From positions 1 through 32,360 of the forward strand of contig JAPKCQ010000010.1 in the NCBI GenBank assembly GCA_026421165.1: a DNA stretch of 32,360 nucleotides, given 5' to 3'. This DNA comes from Lewinella sp. GTDB lineage: Bacteria; Bacteroidota; Bacteroidia; Chitinophagales; Saprospiraceae. Of the stretch, positions 1-8,222 are shown in pieces (the stretch's first letter is position 1; each line of letters begins with the position of its first letter). The notes beneath the pieces are model-generated. The model had not been told where the DNA came from, ran no database searches, and saw only the letters and a program-made list of their open reading frames with translations. The translations under genes were made by a program, and so were the position numbers.

Positions 1-2
1 CC

Positions 3-693
3 CGCGTAGCCATAATCGGAGCCGGTTGCTCCGGTATCACGGCCTTAAAGAACTGCCTTGAGAAAGGCCTGCCTACGGTATGCTTTGAAGCGGGAGCCAA
101 TTCAGAAGCTTAGCCTCCGCTTTCAGGTCGGCCGGTACGCTGACTACGGCCTTGAGGAACCAGCCGAGCCGGTAACCCGTAGCCACCCGACGCTTAACTC
201 TGAGCGGCTCTACAAAATCCGCCACGGTAAGGTCCATCCTCAACGGGGTGTGGAGAAGGTGGAAGGCAAACGGGTCTTCTTCAAGGACGGCCGCGAAGGA
301 GAATACGACACCATCGTAGCGGCTACCGGCTACAAAATTACTTTCCCGTTCTTCAACGATGACATAGTCAACTACGAAGAGGCCGATCGTATTCCACTTT
401 ATCTGCGGATGTTCCACCCGGAACAGCCTACGCTTATCTTTATCGGCCTGTTCCAACCCCAGGGCGCCATTTGGCCGCTTAGTGACGCTCAGGCACGGCT
501 GGCTGCCGCTTATCTCGCGGGAGAGTACCAATTGCCAGGTAACTTGGCGGCGTTATCCGAAGCCGATAGTAAGCACATCGAACAGGAGTTTACGCGTTCT
601 AAACGGCATACCATTGAGGTGCACTACCATCCGTTTTTGAGGGCGTTGAAGCGAGAATTGAGGAAGACGGAAAAGCGAGAGTTATCGAATTGA
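3..693 (+). pseudogene. Flavin-containing monooxygenase, internally deleted and frameshifted
   Basis: The remains of an FMO-type flavoprotein, which would use FAD and NADPH to oxygenate small nucleophiles. Frame 3 (bases 3-110) gives the N-terminal FAD Rossmann strand with the fingerprint IIGAGCSG followed by TVCFEAG, then stops at TAG 111-113. From about base 115 a different frame (that of base 58) carries the C-terminal third, including the conserved VAATGY motif and a FPFF segment, ending at TGA 691-693. Intact family members are about 450-500 residues; here roughly 200 residues are missing at the junction, including the FMO identity motif and the NADPH-binding GxGxxG. The first one to three codons lie off the window edge. 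It cannot make a working enzyme. The family assignment is firm on both sides of the junction; the exact breakpoint (about bases 95-118) is inferred. Confidence 0.8.
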
Positions 694-1029
694 CGTTCTT
701 TAGTATAGCCGTTTTCTTCCGGGTCATCATTTTTCGTAAGGGGAGCCAGAGAAAAAATATCCACTGGAGGTTGTAACCGCGGAGTATAATCGGGAGCGAA
801 TCTAATGCCCTCAATAACGCTGCCTTCCGCTTCCGTATGACTTCTTTTCAAGCCCGGACAACGTTAACCTTAAGTTGTTCAAGATGATAAATGCACGGGT
901 TTTCCCGTGCATAGGACTTAAGTTTTGCTGAACGAAAGACATACACCAGTCTTTTGGTCTTTAGTAATTGATCAGCCGAATAAGGGCTGAACCCGTCAGC
1001 AATCAGTAAAATTGGTTGAAAACCACCGG
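694..1029. other. Intergenic gap between converging genes, with two small hairpins
   Basis: No convincing gene. Bases 891-912 form a perfect hairpin and 972-990 a weaker one (TCAGCC/GGCTGA). A minus-strand open stretch at 624-851 overlaps the end of the monooxygenase pseudogene and matches nothing I recognise. Confidence 0.5.
891..912. terminator. Perfect 9-bp hairpin with TTTT loop
   Basis: ATGCACGGG (891-899), loop TTTT, CCCGTGCAT (904-912). It lies between the plus-strand monooxygenase pseudogene and the minus-strand genes, where a bidirectional terminator would be expected. No clear T-tract follows on either strand, so the terminator role is an inference; the palindrome itself is certain. 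Confidence 0.45.
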
Positions 1030-1245
1030 TTAAAACAGCGCGTTGGTGCCTAGGTAAATGGGGGAGAGCAACCAGCCGGCTTCAGTAATAAGCTGGACAT
1101 ACTTCTCGCTGCCCATTTCCCGAACCAGTTTGAAGATCAGCCACAGGCTAAGCAAACCGATGATCGGTACCGGTATTTTAGCTGCCCAGATCGTGCCGCC
1201 GAAAACGAGTTGGCTAATACCTGCTACCCAACTAATTATTAGTTG
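1030..1245 (-). CDS. Small hydrophobic membrane frame without a standard start codon
   Basis: An open frame of 71 codons on the minus strand whose first codons overlap the stop of the arylsulfotransferase gene (1232-1234) in another frame. It reads as a plausible membrane protein: SWVAGISQLVFGGTIWAAK, then a hydrophobic run around IIGLLSLWLIFKLVREMG, and a C-terminus ending LLSPIYLGTNALF. The residue pattern suggests two or three membrane segments. There is no ATG, GTG or TTG in the first 25 codons; the frame opens after a TAA at 1246-1248 with CAA CTA ATA ATT. It may start at the ATA at 1237-1239 by translational coupling, or it may be a gene whose ATG has mutated. I do not recognise the family. 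The main alternative is that it is a decayed gene. Confidence 0.4.
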   Translation of the reverse strand, partial: QLIISWVAGISQLVFGGTIWAAKIPVPIIGLLSLWLIFKLVREMGSEKYVQLITEAGWLLSPIYLGTNALF

Positions 1246-2833
1246 TTAGCGAATACCGCTCACCCCGAAAGAGGAGGTCAGACTGCCCCCTTCTTTTCTC
1301 GTCGGTATCAAGCGCGTTCTTAAAGTAGATATCTGCTTCAAAGACGACTTCGTTGTTTGGGTAAGTGACCTCCACCATTTTGCCGTGCCCGGGCTTTCCA
1401 CTTACTTGGATGTTGCCAGAGGTAATCAGGCGATTGCCATTGGGCAGCGCGTCTACGTCGCTGGTGGTGGGGGAGAACATGTCCAGACCGCGTTCTTTGC
1501 CGTACTGCCATACCTGGGTAATTGTCCGGTTGGCTTCGTCAATTTTGTACTCTACGGCACGGGAGTAAGTCGGCTTAGATTCGAAGTTTCTGCGCAGGCC
1601 GTTGTCGAACAACAGGAGGTTACCATTGGGTAGTAGGTTGAGGGCGTGCTGGCCGGTGGGCCAGTCGAAATCTTCGGCCGAAACTTTTCCTTGCTGGACT
1701 TCGTCGGGGTAAAGCTCCCCCGTAGCATTGGTGGCGGCCAGGAGGTAATCGGTGGTATTAAGGCCTTTGCCATCAAAACCCGCCTGGCCCCAGGCTACGT
1801 GCGGAGCCAGAATCCAGCGCAGCGAATTGTCGGGTCCGACTTTTGCGACTCCCTGCTTGCTTCCTGAGACAAGTACGGAGTTGTCCCGCGAACTTATAGC
1901 GATGGAGTTTACGTGAAACCAGTCGGTGGCGGGGTCCATGCCGTAATCTGCAGGAAAAATATGGCGGTCTACTTTAAAGTACTTCCGCATGTCCCATTCC
2001 TTGGCGGTACGGTTGGTCATCCGGTCCCAGATTATGGCGTGGTCGAAACGGGTGGGGACTTTTCTCCCTTCGCTCATTACGTAGCTGCCTTTCTTTGAGC
2101 CACCCATCAGTAGCATCCCGTTGGGCATCTCAATGATTTCGTGCTTGCCCGCATTGCCCCGCATTTGCTCCTCCCTGATGGTTTTACCGAGGTCATTTAC
2201 TTCGAGAAGTTTGATCCAGTTAAGGTAAAGCCAGTTACCGTTCTTCAGACGGTAAGTGGTGTAGGTGATCTGCTCCTGTTCGCTCATGTCCATGAACCAG
2301 CGGATGACGCCCTGATTGTCGAACATCACGGTGTAAGGGAGAAACTTGCCGTTATTGGCGAGTAATAGATCTACGAGGTGAAAGCCTGCTTCCATCTTGT
2401 CCGGCTGAAGGGTCGTGACGTCGATGGTGGGGAAACCGGTGGGCAAGGCATTGGTGGCTACAACCGCAGTCCCACTATATTCTTGTTTATCCTCTGTGGT
2501 GAGCGTGATTTTAAGCACATTCTCGCGACCGGGGTAGAGGCCGAGAACCGGTACCTCCCGGAAATTTAGGTAGTCCAAAAATTCAAGTTTCACGGGTGTC
2601 TCGCCGGGTACGGTAACGGTAAGCTGGCAGGGCTGCTCGGTACGAACTTGTAGGACTGCACCCAGCGGGACGCGGCCGTGAGGATTTAGCGTGACTTCCA
2701 CCGGGCTCTTGAGGATGTCCTCCAGGGCGGAAGGTCCTGAATTGCAGGTACTGAAGGCGACAAATACAAGGGTGGAGACCAGTAGTAATGGAAGGCGTAA
2801 AAACATGCCAAATTTCGGTTTACTTAAGAACAT
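1232..2833 (-). CDS. Arylsulfotransferase-family lipoprotein or secreted protein
   Basis: Resembles the bacterial aryl-sulfate sulfotransferase (ASST) family, periplasmic beta-propellers that transfer sulfate between phenolic compounds through a sulfo-histidine. The N-terminus has lysines followed by a hydrophobic stretch and FSTC at Cys30, a weak lipobox, so export is expected. Propeller-like blades run from about residue 140 to the end with the repeated pattern 'lpNGnlL' (for example EMPNGMLL and LLPNGNLL). Histidines at 231 (KHEIIE), 307 (WFHVNS) and 396 (GQHALN) match the spacing expected for the family's active-site histidines. The length of 533 residues is in the usual range. An alternative start is Met10 (base 2806), which still leaves a good signal peptide. 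A TAAATTTG box (2836-2843) lies directly upstream of Met1, which would favour the later start if it is a real promoter. Substrate unknown. Confidence 0.75.
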   Translation of the reverse strand: MFLSKPKFGMFLRLPLLLVSTLVFVAFSTCNSGPSALEDILKSPVEVTLNPHGRVPLGAVLQVRTEQPCQLTVTVPGETPVKLEFLDYLNFREVPVLGLYPGRENVLKITLTTEDKQEYSGTAVVATNALPTGFPTIDVTTLQPDKMEAGFHLVDLLLANNGKFLPYTVMFDNQGVIRWFMDMSEQEQITYTTYRLKNGNWLYLNWIKLLEVNDLGKTIREEQMRGNAGKHEIIEMPNGMLLMGGSKKGSYVMSEGRKVPTRFDHAIIWDRMTNRTAKEWDMRKYFKVDRHIFPADYGMDPATDWFHVNSIAISSRDNSVLVSGSKQGVAKVGPDNSLRWILAPHVAWGQAGFDGKGLNTTDYLLAATNATGELYPDEVQQGKVSAEDFDWPTGQHALNLLPNGNLLLFDNGLRRNFESKPTYSRAVEYKIDEANRTITQVWQYGKERGLDMFSPTTSDVDALPNGNRLITSGNIQVSGKPGHGKMVEVTYPNNEVVFEADIYFKNALDTDEKRRGQSDLLFRGERYSLTTNN

Positions 2834-2969
2834 TACAAATTTAGCTGCCGTGCGTTCGTTGCCTGGTTATAGCTTAACCAATAGGTGTAATCTTACGCCG
2901 ATATGACAATTATAATATTTCTTGGTAGGAGACACATAACTTCATGGGTACCCAACTCGTGGGACGATT

Positions 2970-3009
2970 TTTTCCTGACGAACCCGCTTCGCGAAGCCCG
3001 TCAGGAAAA
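2970..3009. repeat. Cruciform: 11-bp stem enclosing a 12-bp palindrome
   Basis: TTTTCCTGACG (2970-2980) pairs perfectly with CGTCAGGAAAA (2999-3009). The loop contains GCTTCGCGAAGC (2986-2997), itself a perfect palindrome. A second CGTCAGG follows at 3015-3021. It lies between divergently transcribed genes and has no T-tract, so it is not an obvious terminator. Confidence 0.65.
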
Positions 3010-3183
3010 GTATTCGTCAGGCAAGCGGTTCCAGAATACGGTCATGCTTTTCAAACCCGGTAGACCTAATTGTCTGGATGGTCTCTGTCCAAATTTAATG
3101 ACAATCGTTTTAGTGCTTGATTTCTGCATTACAACTCTTTTACCTTGTAAATTAGTTACCGGTGGAACCCAAAAACCCTCCAT

Positions 3184-3201
3184 TGCACCCGCGCCCGCGC
3201 C
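3184..3201 (-). repeat. Family A dispersed repeat, copy 1
   Basis: Reads TGCACCCGCGCCCGCGCC on the plus strand, that is, the GGCGCGG...GGTGCA core on the minus strand. A poorly conserved tail extends to about 3163. Confidence 0.65.
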
Positions 3202-3267
3202 CCTAATTTCTGGAAAGTAATAAAGTGGTCCAGAACTTGATTCGGGACCTTAAAAAGATCGCCGCCG

Positions 3268-3298
3268 TTGCAACTCCCACTCCCACTCCCTATCTTCG
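3268..3298 (+). promoter_or_regulatory. Bacteroidota-type promoter of the beta-oxidation operon
   Basis: TTG at 3268-3270, a 20-base spacer, then TATCTTCG at 3291-3298. This fits the Bacteroidota vegetative promoter pattern (TTTG, 19-21 bases, TAnnTTTG) with one mismatch in the downstream box. It lies about 70 bases before the chosen ATG at 3372, and supports that start over the in-frame codon at 3225, which lies upstream of the promoter. Confidence 0.55.
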
Positions 3299-3371
3299 CC
3301 AGCGAAAATTCGCTAGACAGCCTTTAACCCAGCGGCAACTCATAGCGTTACTCGTTTACACAACCATCATC

Positions 3372-5771
3372 ATGCAACACCGAATAAAAAAAGTCGCCGT
3401 ACTCGGCTCCGGCGTAATGGGCTCCGGCATCGCCTGCCACTTCGCTAACATTGGCCTCGACGTGCTCCTGCTGGATATCGTACCGTTCAACCTCTCCGAC
3501 GAAGAGAAAAAGGACCCAGTAAAGCGTAACAGCCAGGCCGTAAGCGCACTGACCGCCGCCATCAAGTCCAAACCAGCACCACTCTTTAATAAGGACTTTG
3601 CCAGCCACATTACCACCGGTAACTTCGACGACGACTTCGAGAAAATCGGTGATTGCGACTGGATTATTGAAGTTGTGGTCGAGCGCCTCGACATTAAGCA
3701 GCAGGTCTTTGAGAAGGTAGACAAGTACCGTAAGGCTGGCTCGCTCGTCACCTCTAACACTTCCGGTATCCCGATCAAGATGCTCGCCGAAGGACGTTCT
3801 GCAGATTTTCAGAAGCACTTCTGTGGCACCCACTTTTTCAACCCGCCGCGTTACCTGCGTCTCTTTGAGGTGATCCCCCACGCGGGCACCGACCAGGGCG
3901 TTGTGGATTTCTTCATGCACTACGGTGACGTTTACCTCGGCAAGCAAACCGTACTCTGTAAGGATACCCCCGGCTTCATCGGCAACCGCATCGGCGTAAT
4001 GTCTGGCGTACAAATGATGGACCTGACGGTGAAGTACGACATGACCATCGAAGAAGTGGACGCCATCACCGGCTCTCTCATCGGCCGGCCAAACACCGCG
4101 ACCTACCGCCTACAAGACCTCGTTGGTATCGACACCAGCGCCAAGGTTTCCGCCTTCGTGATGATGAACGTTACCGACGATGAGTACATCGACACGGTGA
4201 AGACCAAGGAACAGCCGGCCTTCATGAAGTTCATTCTGGAGAATAAATTCTACGGCAACAAATCCGGCCAGGGCTTCTACAAAAAAACCAAAGAGCGGGA
4301 TGAGAACGGCAAGTCCATCATCCACGCCCTCAACCTGAAGACGCTGGAGTACGCACCGGCCACTCGCCCCCGCCTTGCCATCGGCAAAGCCAAGATGATC
4401 GACGATATGTCCCGCCGGATGCAGAGCATCGTTGGGGGAGACGACCGCGAAAGCAAGTTTCTTCGCGAATACTACGCCGGCCTAATCGCCTACTCCGCCA
4501 ACCGCGTACCGGAGATCGCTGACGATCTGTACAGCATCGACGACGCCATGCGCACCGGCTACTTCTGGGAGTATGGCCCCTTCGAGACCTGGGACCAGAT
4601 CGGTCTGGCTGCAGGCATCAAAATGATCGAGGAGACCGGCGGGAAGGTGGCCGACTGGGTCCTCGACATGCAGAAAGCCGGCCACGATACCTTCTACAAA
4701 GTGGAAGGCGGCAAGCGGATGTTCTACGACCAGGCAAGCAAGAGCTTCAAGCCGGTACCAAGCCTCGAGAACTACATCATCCTGGATACCCTCCGGGAGA
4801 ACGCACCGATCATCAAGAACGATTCAGCGACCGTCCACGACCTGGGCGACGGTGTAATGTGTGTGGAGTTCACCTCTAAATCCAACTCCATCGACGACGC
4901 CATCGGTCAAGCGATTTCTGACGCCATCGATAAGGCGGAGGAAGAAGGCTGGGCTGGCGTCGTGATCGGTAACAACGCTAAGAACTTCACCGTAGGTGCC
5001 AACCTGATGAACGTCGGGATGATGGCCATGCAGCAGCAGTACAAAGAACTAGACGTCCTCATCGACGGCTTCCAGCAGCTGAACATGAAGATCAAGACCT
5101 GTAAGGTGCCCGTCGTGGTCGCTACCCAGGGCTACGTCTTCGGCGGTGGCTGTGAAATCAGTATGCACGCCGATGCTGGTGTTTACGCTGCGGAGAGCTA
5201 CATCGGCCTCGTGGAGGTTGGCGTGGGCCTCATCCCCGGCGGCGGCGGAACGAAGGAACTCGCCCTGCGCGCTTCCGATAAGTTCTTCGAAGGCGACGTA
5301 ATGATGCCGACGCTTATCGACGCGTTCCAGACGATCGCTACGGCGAAGGTCTCTACCTCCGCCTCCGAAGCGTACGATTTTGGTTACCTTATCGAAGGCA
5401 AAGACTTTGTGGAAACCAACCTGCAGCGCAATATTGGCGAAGCGAAACGCAAGGTGCTTGAACTCTCTCGTGAGTACATAGCTCCGAGCATCCGCCAGGA
5501 CATCACCGTTCTTGGCCGCGCCGGACTGGCCGCCCTCTACACGGCGATCAACGAATTCAAACTCGGCAAGTACATCTCCGAGTACGACGGGATTGTAGCT
5601 GGCCACGTGGCCAACATTCTCTGTGGCGGCGAACTCACTCAAACTACGCTGGTGAGCGAGCAGTACCTACTGGACCTCGAACGCGAGGCCTTCCTTAGCC
5701 TGCTGGGCAACCAGAAGACGCTGGAACGGATTCAGTATACGCTGCAGAATAACAAACCACTTAGAAACTAG
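3372..5771 (+). CDS. fadN: 3-hydroxyacyl-CoA dehydrogenase / enoyl-CoA hydratase (FadN type)
   Basis: Bifunctional beta-oxidation enzyme of 799 residues that hydrates trans-2-enoyl-CoA and oxidises the L-3-hydroxyacyl-CoA product with NAD. The domain order is dehydrogenase first and hydratase last, as in Bacillus FadN and opposite to E. coli FadB. Visible are the NAD fingerprint GSGVMG (Gly12, Gly14, Gly17), the dehydrogenase catalytic region GTHFFNPPR with His154, and GFIGNRIG. In the C-terminal hydratase domain GGGCEIS holds Glu595 and GLVEVGVGLIPGGGGT holds Glu615; their 20-residue spacing equals that of the two catalytic glutamates in enoyl-CoA hydratase. Start: the ATG at 3372 gives a Rossmann strand directly, whereas the upstream in-frame extension is low-complexity and precedes the promoter. 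The thiolase follows 92 bases downstream, so the pair is probably one operon. Confidence 0.92.
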   Translation: MQHRIKKVAVLGSGVMGSGIACHFANIGLDVLLLDIVPFNLSDEEKKDPVKRNSQAVSALTAAIKSKPAPLFNKDFASHITTGNFDDDFEKIGDCDWIIEVVVERLDIKQQVFEKVDKYRKAGSLVTSNTSGIPIKMLAEGRSADFQKHFCGTHFFNPPRYLRLFEVIPHAGTDQGVVDFFMHYGDVYLGKQTVLCKDTPGFIGNRIGVMSGVQMMDLTVKYDMTIEEVDAITGSLIGRPNTATYRLQDLVGIDTSAKVSAFVMMNVTDDEYIDTVKTKEQPAFMKFILENKFYGNKSGQGFYKKTKERDENGKSIIHALNLKTLEYAPATRPRLAIGKAKMIDDMSRRMQSIVGGDDRESKFLREYYAGLIAYSANRVPEIADDLYSIDDAMRTGYFWEYGPFETWDQIGLAAGIKMIEETGGKVADWVLDMQKAGHDTFYKVEGGKRMFYDQASKSFKPVPSLENYIILDTLRENAPIIKNDSATVHDLGDGVMCVEFTSKSNSIDDAIGQAISDAIDKAEEEGWAGVVIGNNAKNFTVGANLMNVGMMAMQQQYKELDVLIDGFQQLNMKIKTCKVPVVVATQGYVFGGGCEISMHADAGVYAAESYIGLVEVGVGLIPGGGGTKELALRASDKFFEGDVMMPTLIDAFQTIATAKVSTSASEAYDFGYLIEGKDFVETNLQRNIGEAKRKVLELSREYIAPSIRQDITVLGRAGLAALYTAINEFKLGKYISEYDGIVAGHVANILCGGELTQTTLVSEQYLLDLEREAFLSLLGNQKTLERIQYTLQNNKPLRN

Positions 5772-5833
5772 AAGCTAGGAACTAGGGGGACTAGCAACTA
5801 GCTCCCTAGTCTCTAGCTCCTAACTTCTAATCT
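5768..5833. repeat. CTAGnnn heptamer array forming an inverted repeat
   Basis: Nine CTAG/CTAA-headed units start at 5768, 5775, 5782, 5791, 5798, 5806, 5813, 5820 and 5827, so the period is seven bases with one- and two-base slips. The first seven begin CTAG, the last two CTAA. The left half (5769-5794) also pairs with the right half (5806-5829) as an imperfect hairpin. The array starts on the fadN stop codon and fills most of the spacer before fadA. Confidence 0.75.
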
Positions 5834-5863
5834 CCCTTAACTCAATAATTAAAGCACCAGAAA

Positions 5864-7036
5864 ATGGAAGCTTACATAGTAAAAGGATACCGCTCCGCCA
5901 TTGGCCGCGCCAAAAAAGGAGGATTCAAAAACTACCGGTCCGACGACCTCGCCGTGGACGTGATCAAGCACCTCATGAGCACCGTTCCTGAGCTGGACCC
6001 AAAGCTGATTGACGATGTGATCGTCGGCTGTGCCAACCCGGAAGGGGAGCAGGGTTTACAGATCGGCCGCCTCATCGCAGCGCGTGCGCTTGGTAAGGAG
6101 GTGCCTGGTATTACCATCAACCGTTACTGTGCCTCCGGTCTGGAGTCCATCGCAATGGCGGTGGGTAAGATCAAGGCTGGTTTTGGGGACATTTACCTCG
6201 CTGGTGGTACGGAGAGCATGAGCCAAATCCCGATGACGGGCTATAAACTCAGCCCCAGCTACAAAGCTGCGATGGACAATCTTAACTACCACGTGAGTAT
6301 GGGTAAAACGGCCGAGGCCGTCGCCAAGAAATACGAGGTTACCCGTGAGCAGGCCGACGCCTTCTCCGTCCGCAGTCATGAAAAGGCTGCTGCCGGTATC
6401 GACGCCGGACACTTCGATGGTCAGATTGTACCCGTTGAGGTGGAAGATATTTACGTCAAGGATGGAAAAATGGTGAAGTCCAGCCATACCGTATCGATGG
6501 ACGAAGGTGTCCGTCGTGGAACTAGCATGGAGGGTTTGGCCCGCCTGCGCACGGTCTTCCAGCAAGGGGGTGTAGTGACGGCCGGTAACTCCAGCCAGAC
6601 GTCCGACGGTGCCGCCTTCACTCTGGTGATGAGCGAGCGCATGGTGAAAAAACTCGGCCTGGAGCCGATCGCGCGTCTTGCCAGTTGCTCTGTAGGCGGC
6701 GTTGACCCGCTGTACATGGGCATCGGCCCCTGCATAGCCATCCCGAAAGCGCTGGAACGCGCCGGACTGAAACTACAGGACATTGAGCAAACGGAACTCA
6801 ACGAAGCCTTCGCCACCCAGGCGCTGGCCGTCATCAAAACGCTGGGTATCGACCCCGAAACGGTGAACCCCAACGGTGGTGCTATCGCTCTGGGCCACCC
6901 GCTTGGTTGTACCGGTGCTAAGTTGACCATCCAGCTGCTGGATGAGATGCGCCGCCGTGATCAGCGCTACGGTATGGTTACCGCTTGTGTTGGTGGTGGA
7001 CAGGGTATTGCTGGTATTTTTGAGCGGTTGAGCTAG
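5864..7036 (+). CDS. fadA: Acetyl-CoA C-acyltransferase (3-ketoacyl-CoA thiolase)
   Basis: A thiolase of 390 residues, the family's usual length, which cleaves 3-ketoacyl-CoA with CoA to release acetyl-CoA. All catalytic motifs are present: the nucleophile Cys89 in NRYCASGLESIA, His345 in GGAIALGHPLGCTGAK and the acid/base Cys375 in CVGGGQGIAG. The substrate-loop motif GGTESMSQIPM is also intact. It lies directly downstream of the FadN-type gene, so the two together supply the last three steps of a beta-oxidation cycle; no acyl-CoA dehydrogenase or ligase gene is in the window. A biosynthetic acetoacetyl-CoA thiolase is the alternative, but the neighbour favours degradation. A hairpin-plus-T-tract terminator follows 43 bases after the stop. 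Confidence 0.93.
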   Translation: MEAYIVKGYRSAIGRAKKGGFKNYRSDDLAVDVIKHLMSTVPELDPKLIDDVIVGCANPEGEQGLQIGRLIAARALGKEVPGITINRYCASGLESIAMAVGKIKAGFGDIYLAGGTESMSQIPMTGYKLSPSYKAAMDNLNYHVSMGKTAEAVAKKYEVTREQADAFSVRSHEKAAAGIDAGHFDGQIVPVEVEDIYVKDGKMVKSSHTVSMDEGVRRGTSMEGLARLRTVFQQGGVVTAGNSSQTSDGAAFTLVMSERMVKKLGLEPIARLASCSVGGVDPLYMGIGPCIAIPKALERAGLKLQDIEQTELNEAFATQALAVIKTLGIDPETVNPNGGAIALGHPLGCTGAKLTIQLLDEMRRRDQRYGMVTACVGGGQGIAGIFERLS

Positions 7037-7078
7037 CCACTGTTCTGCAGTATTTGTGCTGCACCGTAATAAACAAAG

Positions 7079-7114
7079 AAGCCCCAGGACCTTTATTGGT
7101 TTTGGGGCTTTTTT
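7079..7114 (+). terminator. Rho-independent terminator after fadA
   Basis: AAGCCCCA (7079-7086) pairs with TGGGGCTT (7103-7110), followed by a run of six T residues (7109-7114). Placed to end the fadN-fadA transcript. Confidence 0.85.
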
Positions 7115-7345
7115 ATGTTAAGTCATGGTGGAACCGGCACGCTCGAGCTGTTGCTCCCTATTTTGATTTGCGCTTAAAATTTAACAACTAGGAATTAATA
7201 CGGCGTTTAGCAGCGTCTCTAGGATTGAAATTGGCTAATTTTACTGGCTATGATTTAATCTTTAGTTACGCATTCTGGAATCACTTGAATGGACAACTGT
7301 TATTTCTTTCAGCCTTAACGGCTTGTTACCTTGATCTAAATTATT

Positions 7346-8029
7346 ATGGATACTATAACCTTATCGCTTGCGATCACATATCTTGCGTTTACAGGAGTAG
7401 GATCAGAGATGTGTAACACGAAAAATATTTATTTTGACAACCACAATGGCTTTATGTGCGTGTCGAACACTGAAGCCGTTGATAGTGCCGGAAACGTTAC
7501 TCATACCCAAGACCTTTATTTTTGGAACGAATCGCTCCTGAAATATGATGAAAAGACAGCTACTTGGGACAAACTCCCAAACAGATCTATTGAATACACG
7601 GTTGATAAACTTGACGCGGGAAAGGAGGTCGTTACCAGTTTTAGCCAGGAGCCCAACTCCGGCGACGTTGAAGGAACGATGACTTTTCGCAAGCAATCCC
7701 AATATGTTAACACAGGAAACCTTCTATCGTTAGATTGCCCATCACCATCAATCGTCACGAACGACTTTTTTATTAAGCTGATTCCGGATATAGCTGATTA
7801 TAATATCTCTGCCCTTAGGCGTATTGGAGCTGTGATAACTTGGAATACTGATGGTGGCCGTTTTCCGGTGTTTTGGTCAGGATTTACATCCTCTTCTACA
7901 TCCTTTCTTGGTGACGAATTGGTCTTTTTTGAAAGACAACATCGAGAAAGCTCAAGTCTCAGATTCTCAAGCGAGAGTATCACCGAAGTAGTATCAAAAC
8001 ATCTGCCTAGTGGACCAACCCGTAAATAG
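7346..8029 (+). CDS. Hypothetical protein
   Basis: A frame of 227 codons, more AT-rich than its neighbours; I recognise no family. The first 20 residues are hydrophobic without a clear positive n-region, so either Met1 (7346) begins a weak signal sequence or translation starts at Met22 (7409), which has AGGAG and GGATCAGAG before it. The body is polar and beta-rich in appearance (for example KNIYFDNHNGFMCVSN and VITWNTDGGRFPVFWSGF). The stop codon and last five codons lie inside the left arm of the long palindrome at 8007-8174, so the C-terminus may have been rewritten by arrival of that element. The preceding gap (7115-7345) is AT-rich and holds nothing I can support. Base composition suggests lateral origin. 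Confidence 0.5.
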   Translation: MDTITLSLAITYLAFTGVGSEMCNTKNIYFDNHNGFMCVSNTEAVDSAGNVTHTQDLYFWNESLLKYDEKTATWDKLPNRSIEYTVDKLDAGKEVVTSFSQEPNSGDVEGTMTFRKQSQYVNTGNLLSLDCPSPSIVTNDFFIKLIPDIADYNISALRRIGAVITWNTDGGRFPVFWSGFTSSSTSFLGDELVFFERQHRESSSLRFSSESITEVVSKHLPSGPTRK

Positions 8030-8174
8030 AGGTACTGATAAGCGCAGGTATTTCGTGCGCTGACTAGGCGACAAAGTACTTGCATAGCCGTAGCTACGGA
8101 AGTACTTTGGTAACGACGGCAGCGTGCGAAAGGGCAAGCTTAGCGGTGCCTCTATTTACGGGTTGATCCACTAG
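8007..8174. repeat. Long palindromic element, family B copy 1
   Basis: The left arm 8007-8035 pairs with 8146-8174 over 29 bases with two mismatches; both ends read CTAGTGGA(C/T)CAACCCG. Nested inside, 8051-8062 pairs with 8120-8131, and 8072-8081 (CAAAGTACTT) pairs perfectly with 8100-8109. The apex 8080-8101 is TTGCATAGC-CGTA-GCTACGGAA, shared with the copies at 25369-25389 and 28269-28290. It lies between convergent genes (the hypothetical gene and the TolC-like gene) and includes the stop codon of the first. The terminal arms resemble those of a MITE-like non-autonomous element, with CTAG at both ends. Confidence 0.8.
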
Positions 8175-8222
8175 AGTAAGCTCTCAATAGTTTGAGGTGT
8201 AGTATCGGCAGTTTTCCTAACA

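Larger units (their letters stand above)
2834..3267. other. Spacer between divergent genes with a cruciform and a family A repeat
   Basis: No gene is supported. It contains a cruciform at 2970-3009 and an inverted family A copy at 3184-3201. The open frame at 2903-3220 has low-complexity, repeat-derived content and is not believed. Confidence 0.5.

Noticed and set aside
624-851. Minus-strand frame of 75 codons
   Set aside because: Partly antisense to the monooxygenase pseudogene, with no recognisable motif; the protein-like feel of its first half is not enough.
2903-3220. Open frame of 105 codons on the plus strand
   Set aside because: It crosses a cruciform and a family A repeat and has no protein-like pattern.
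3225-3371. N-terminal extension of the FadN frame by 49 residues
   Set aside because: Low-complexity sequence (TPTPTP) lying over the promoter; the Rossmann domain starts at the ATG at 3372.
7225-7416. Plus-strand frame of 63 codons before the hypothetical gene
   Set aside because: It starts with TTG in AT-rich sequence, overlaps the better frame and shows no family pattern.
8007-8174. Integron attC site
   Set aside because: The element is hairpin-like, but I see no GTTRRRY-type core sites and no integrase or cassette array.
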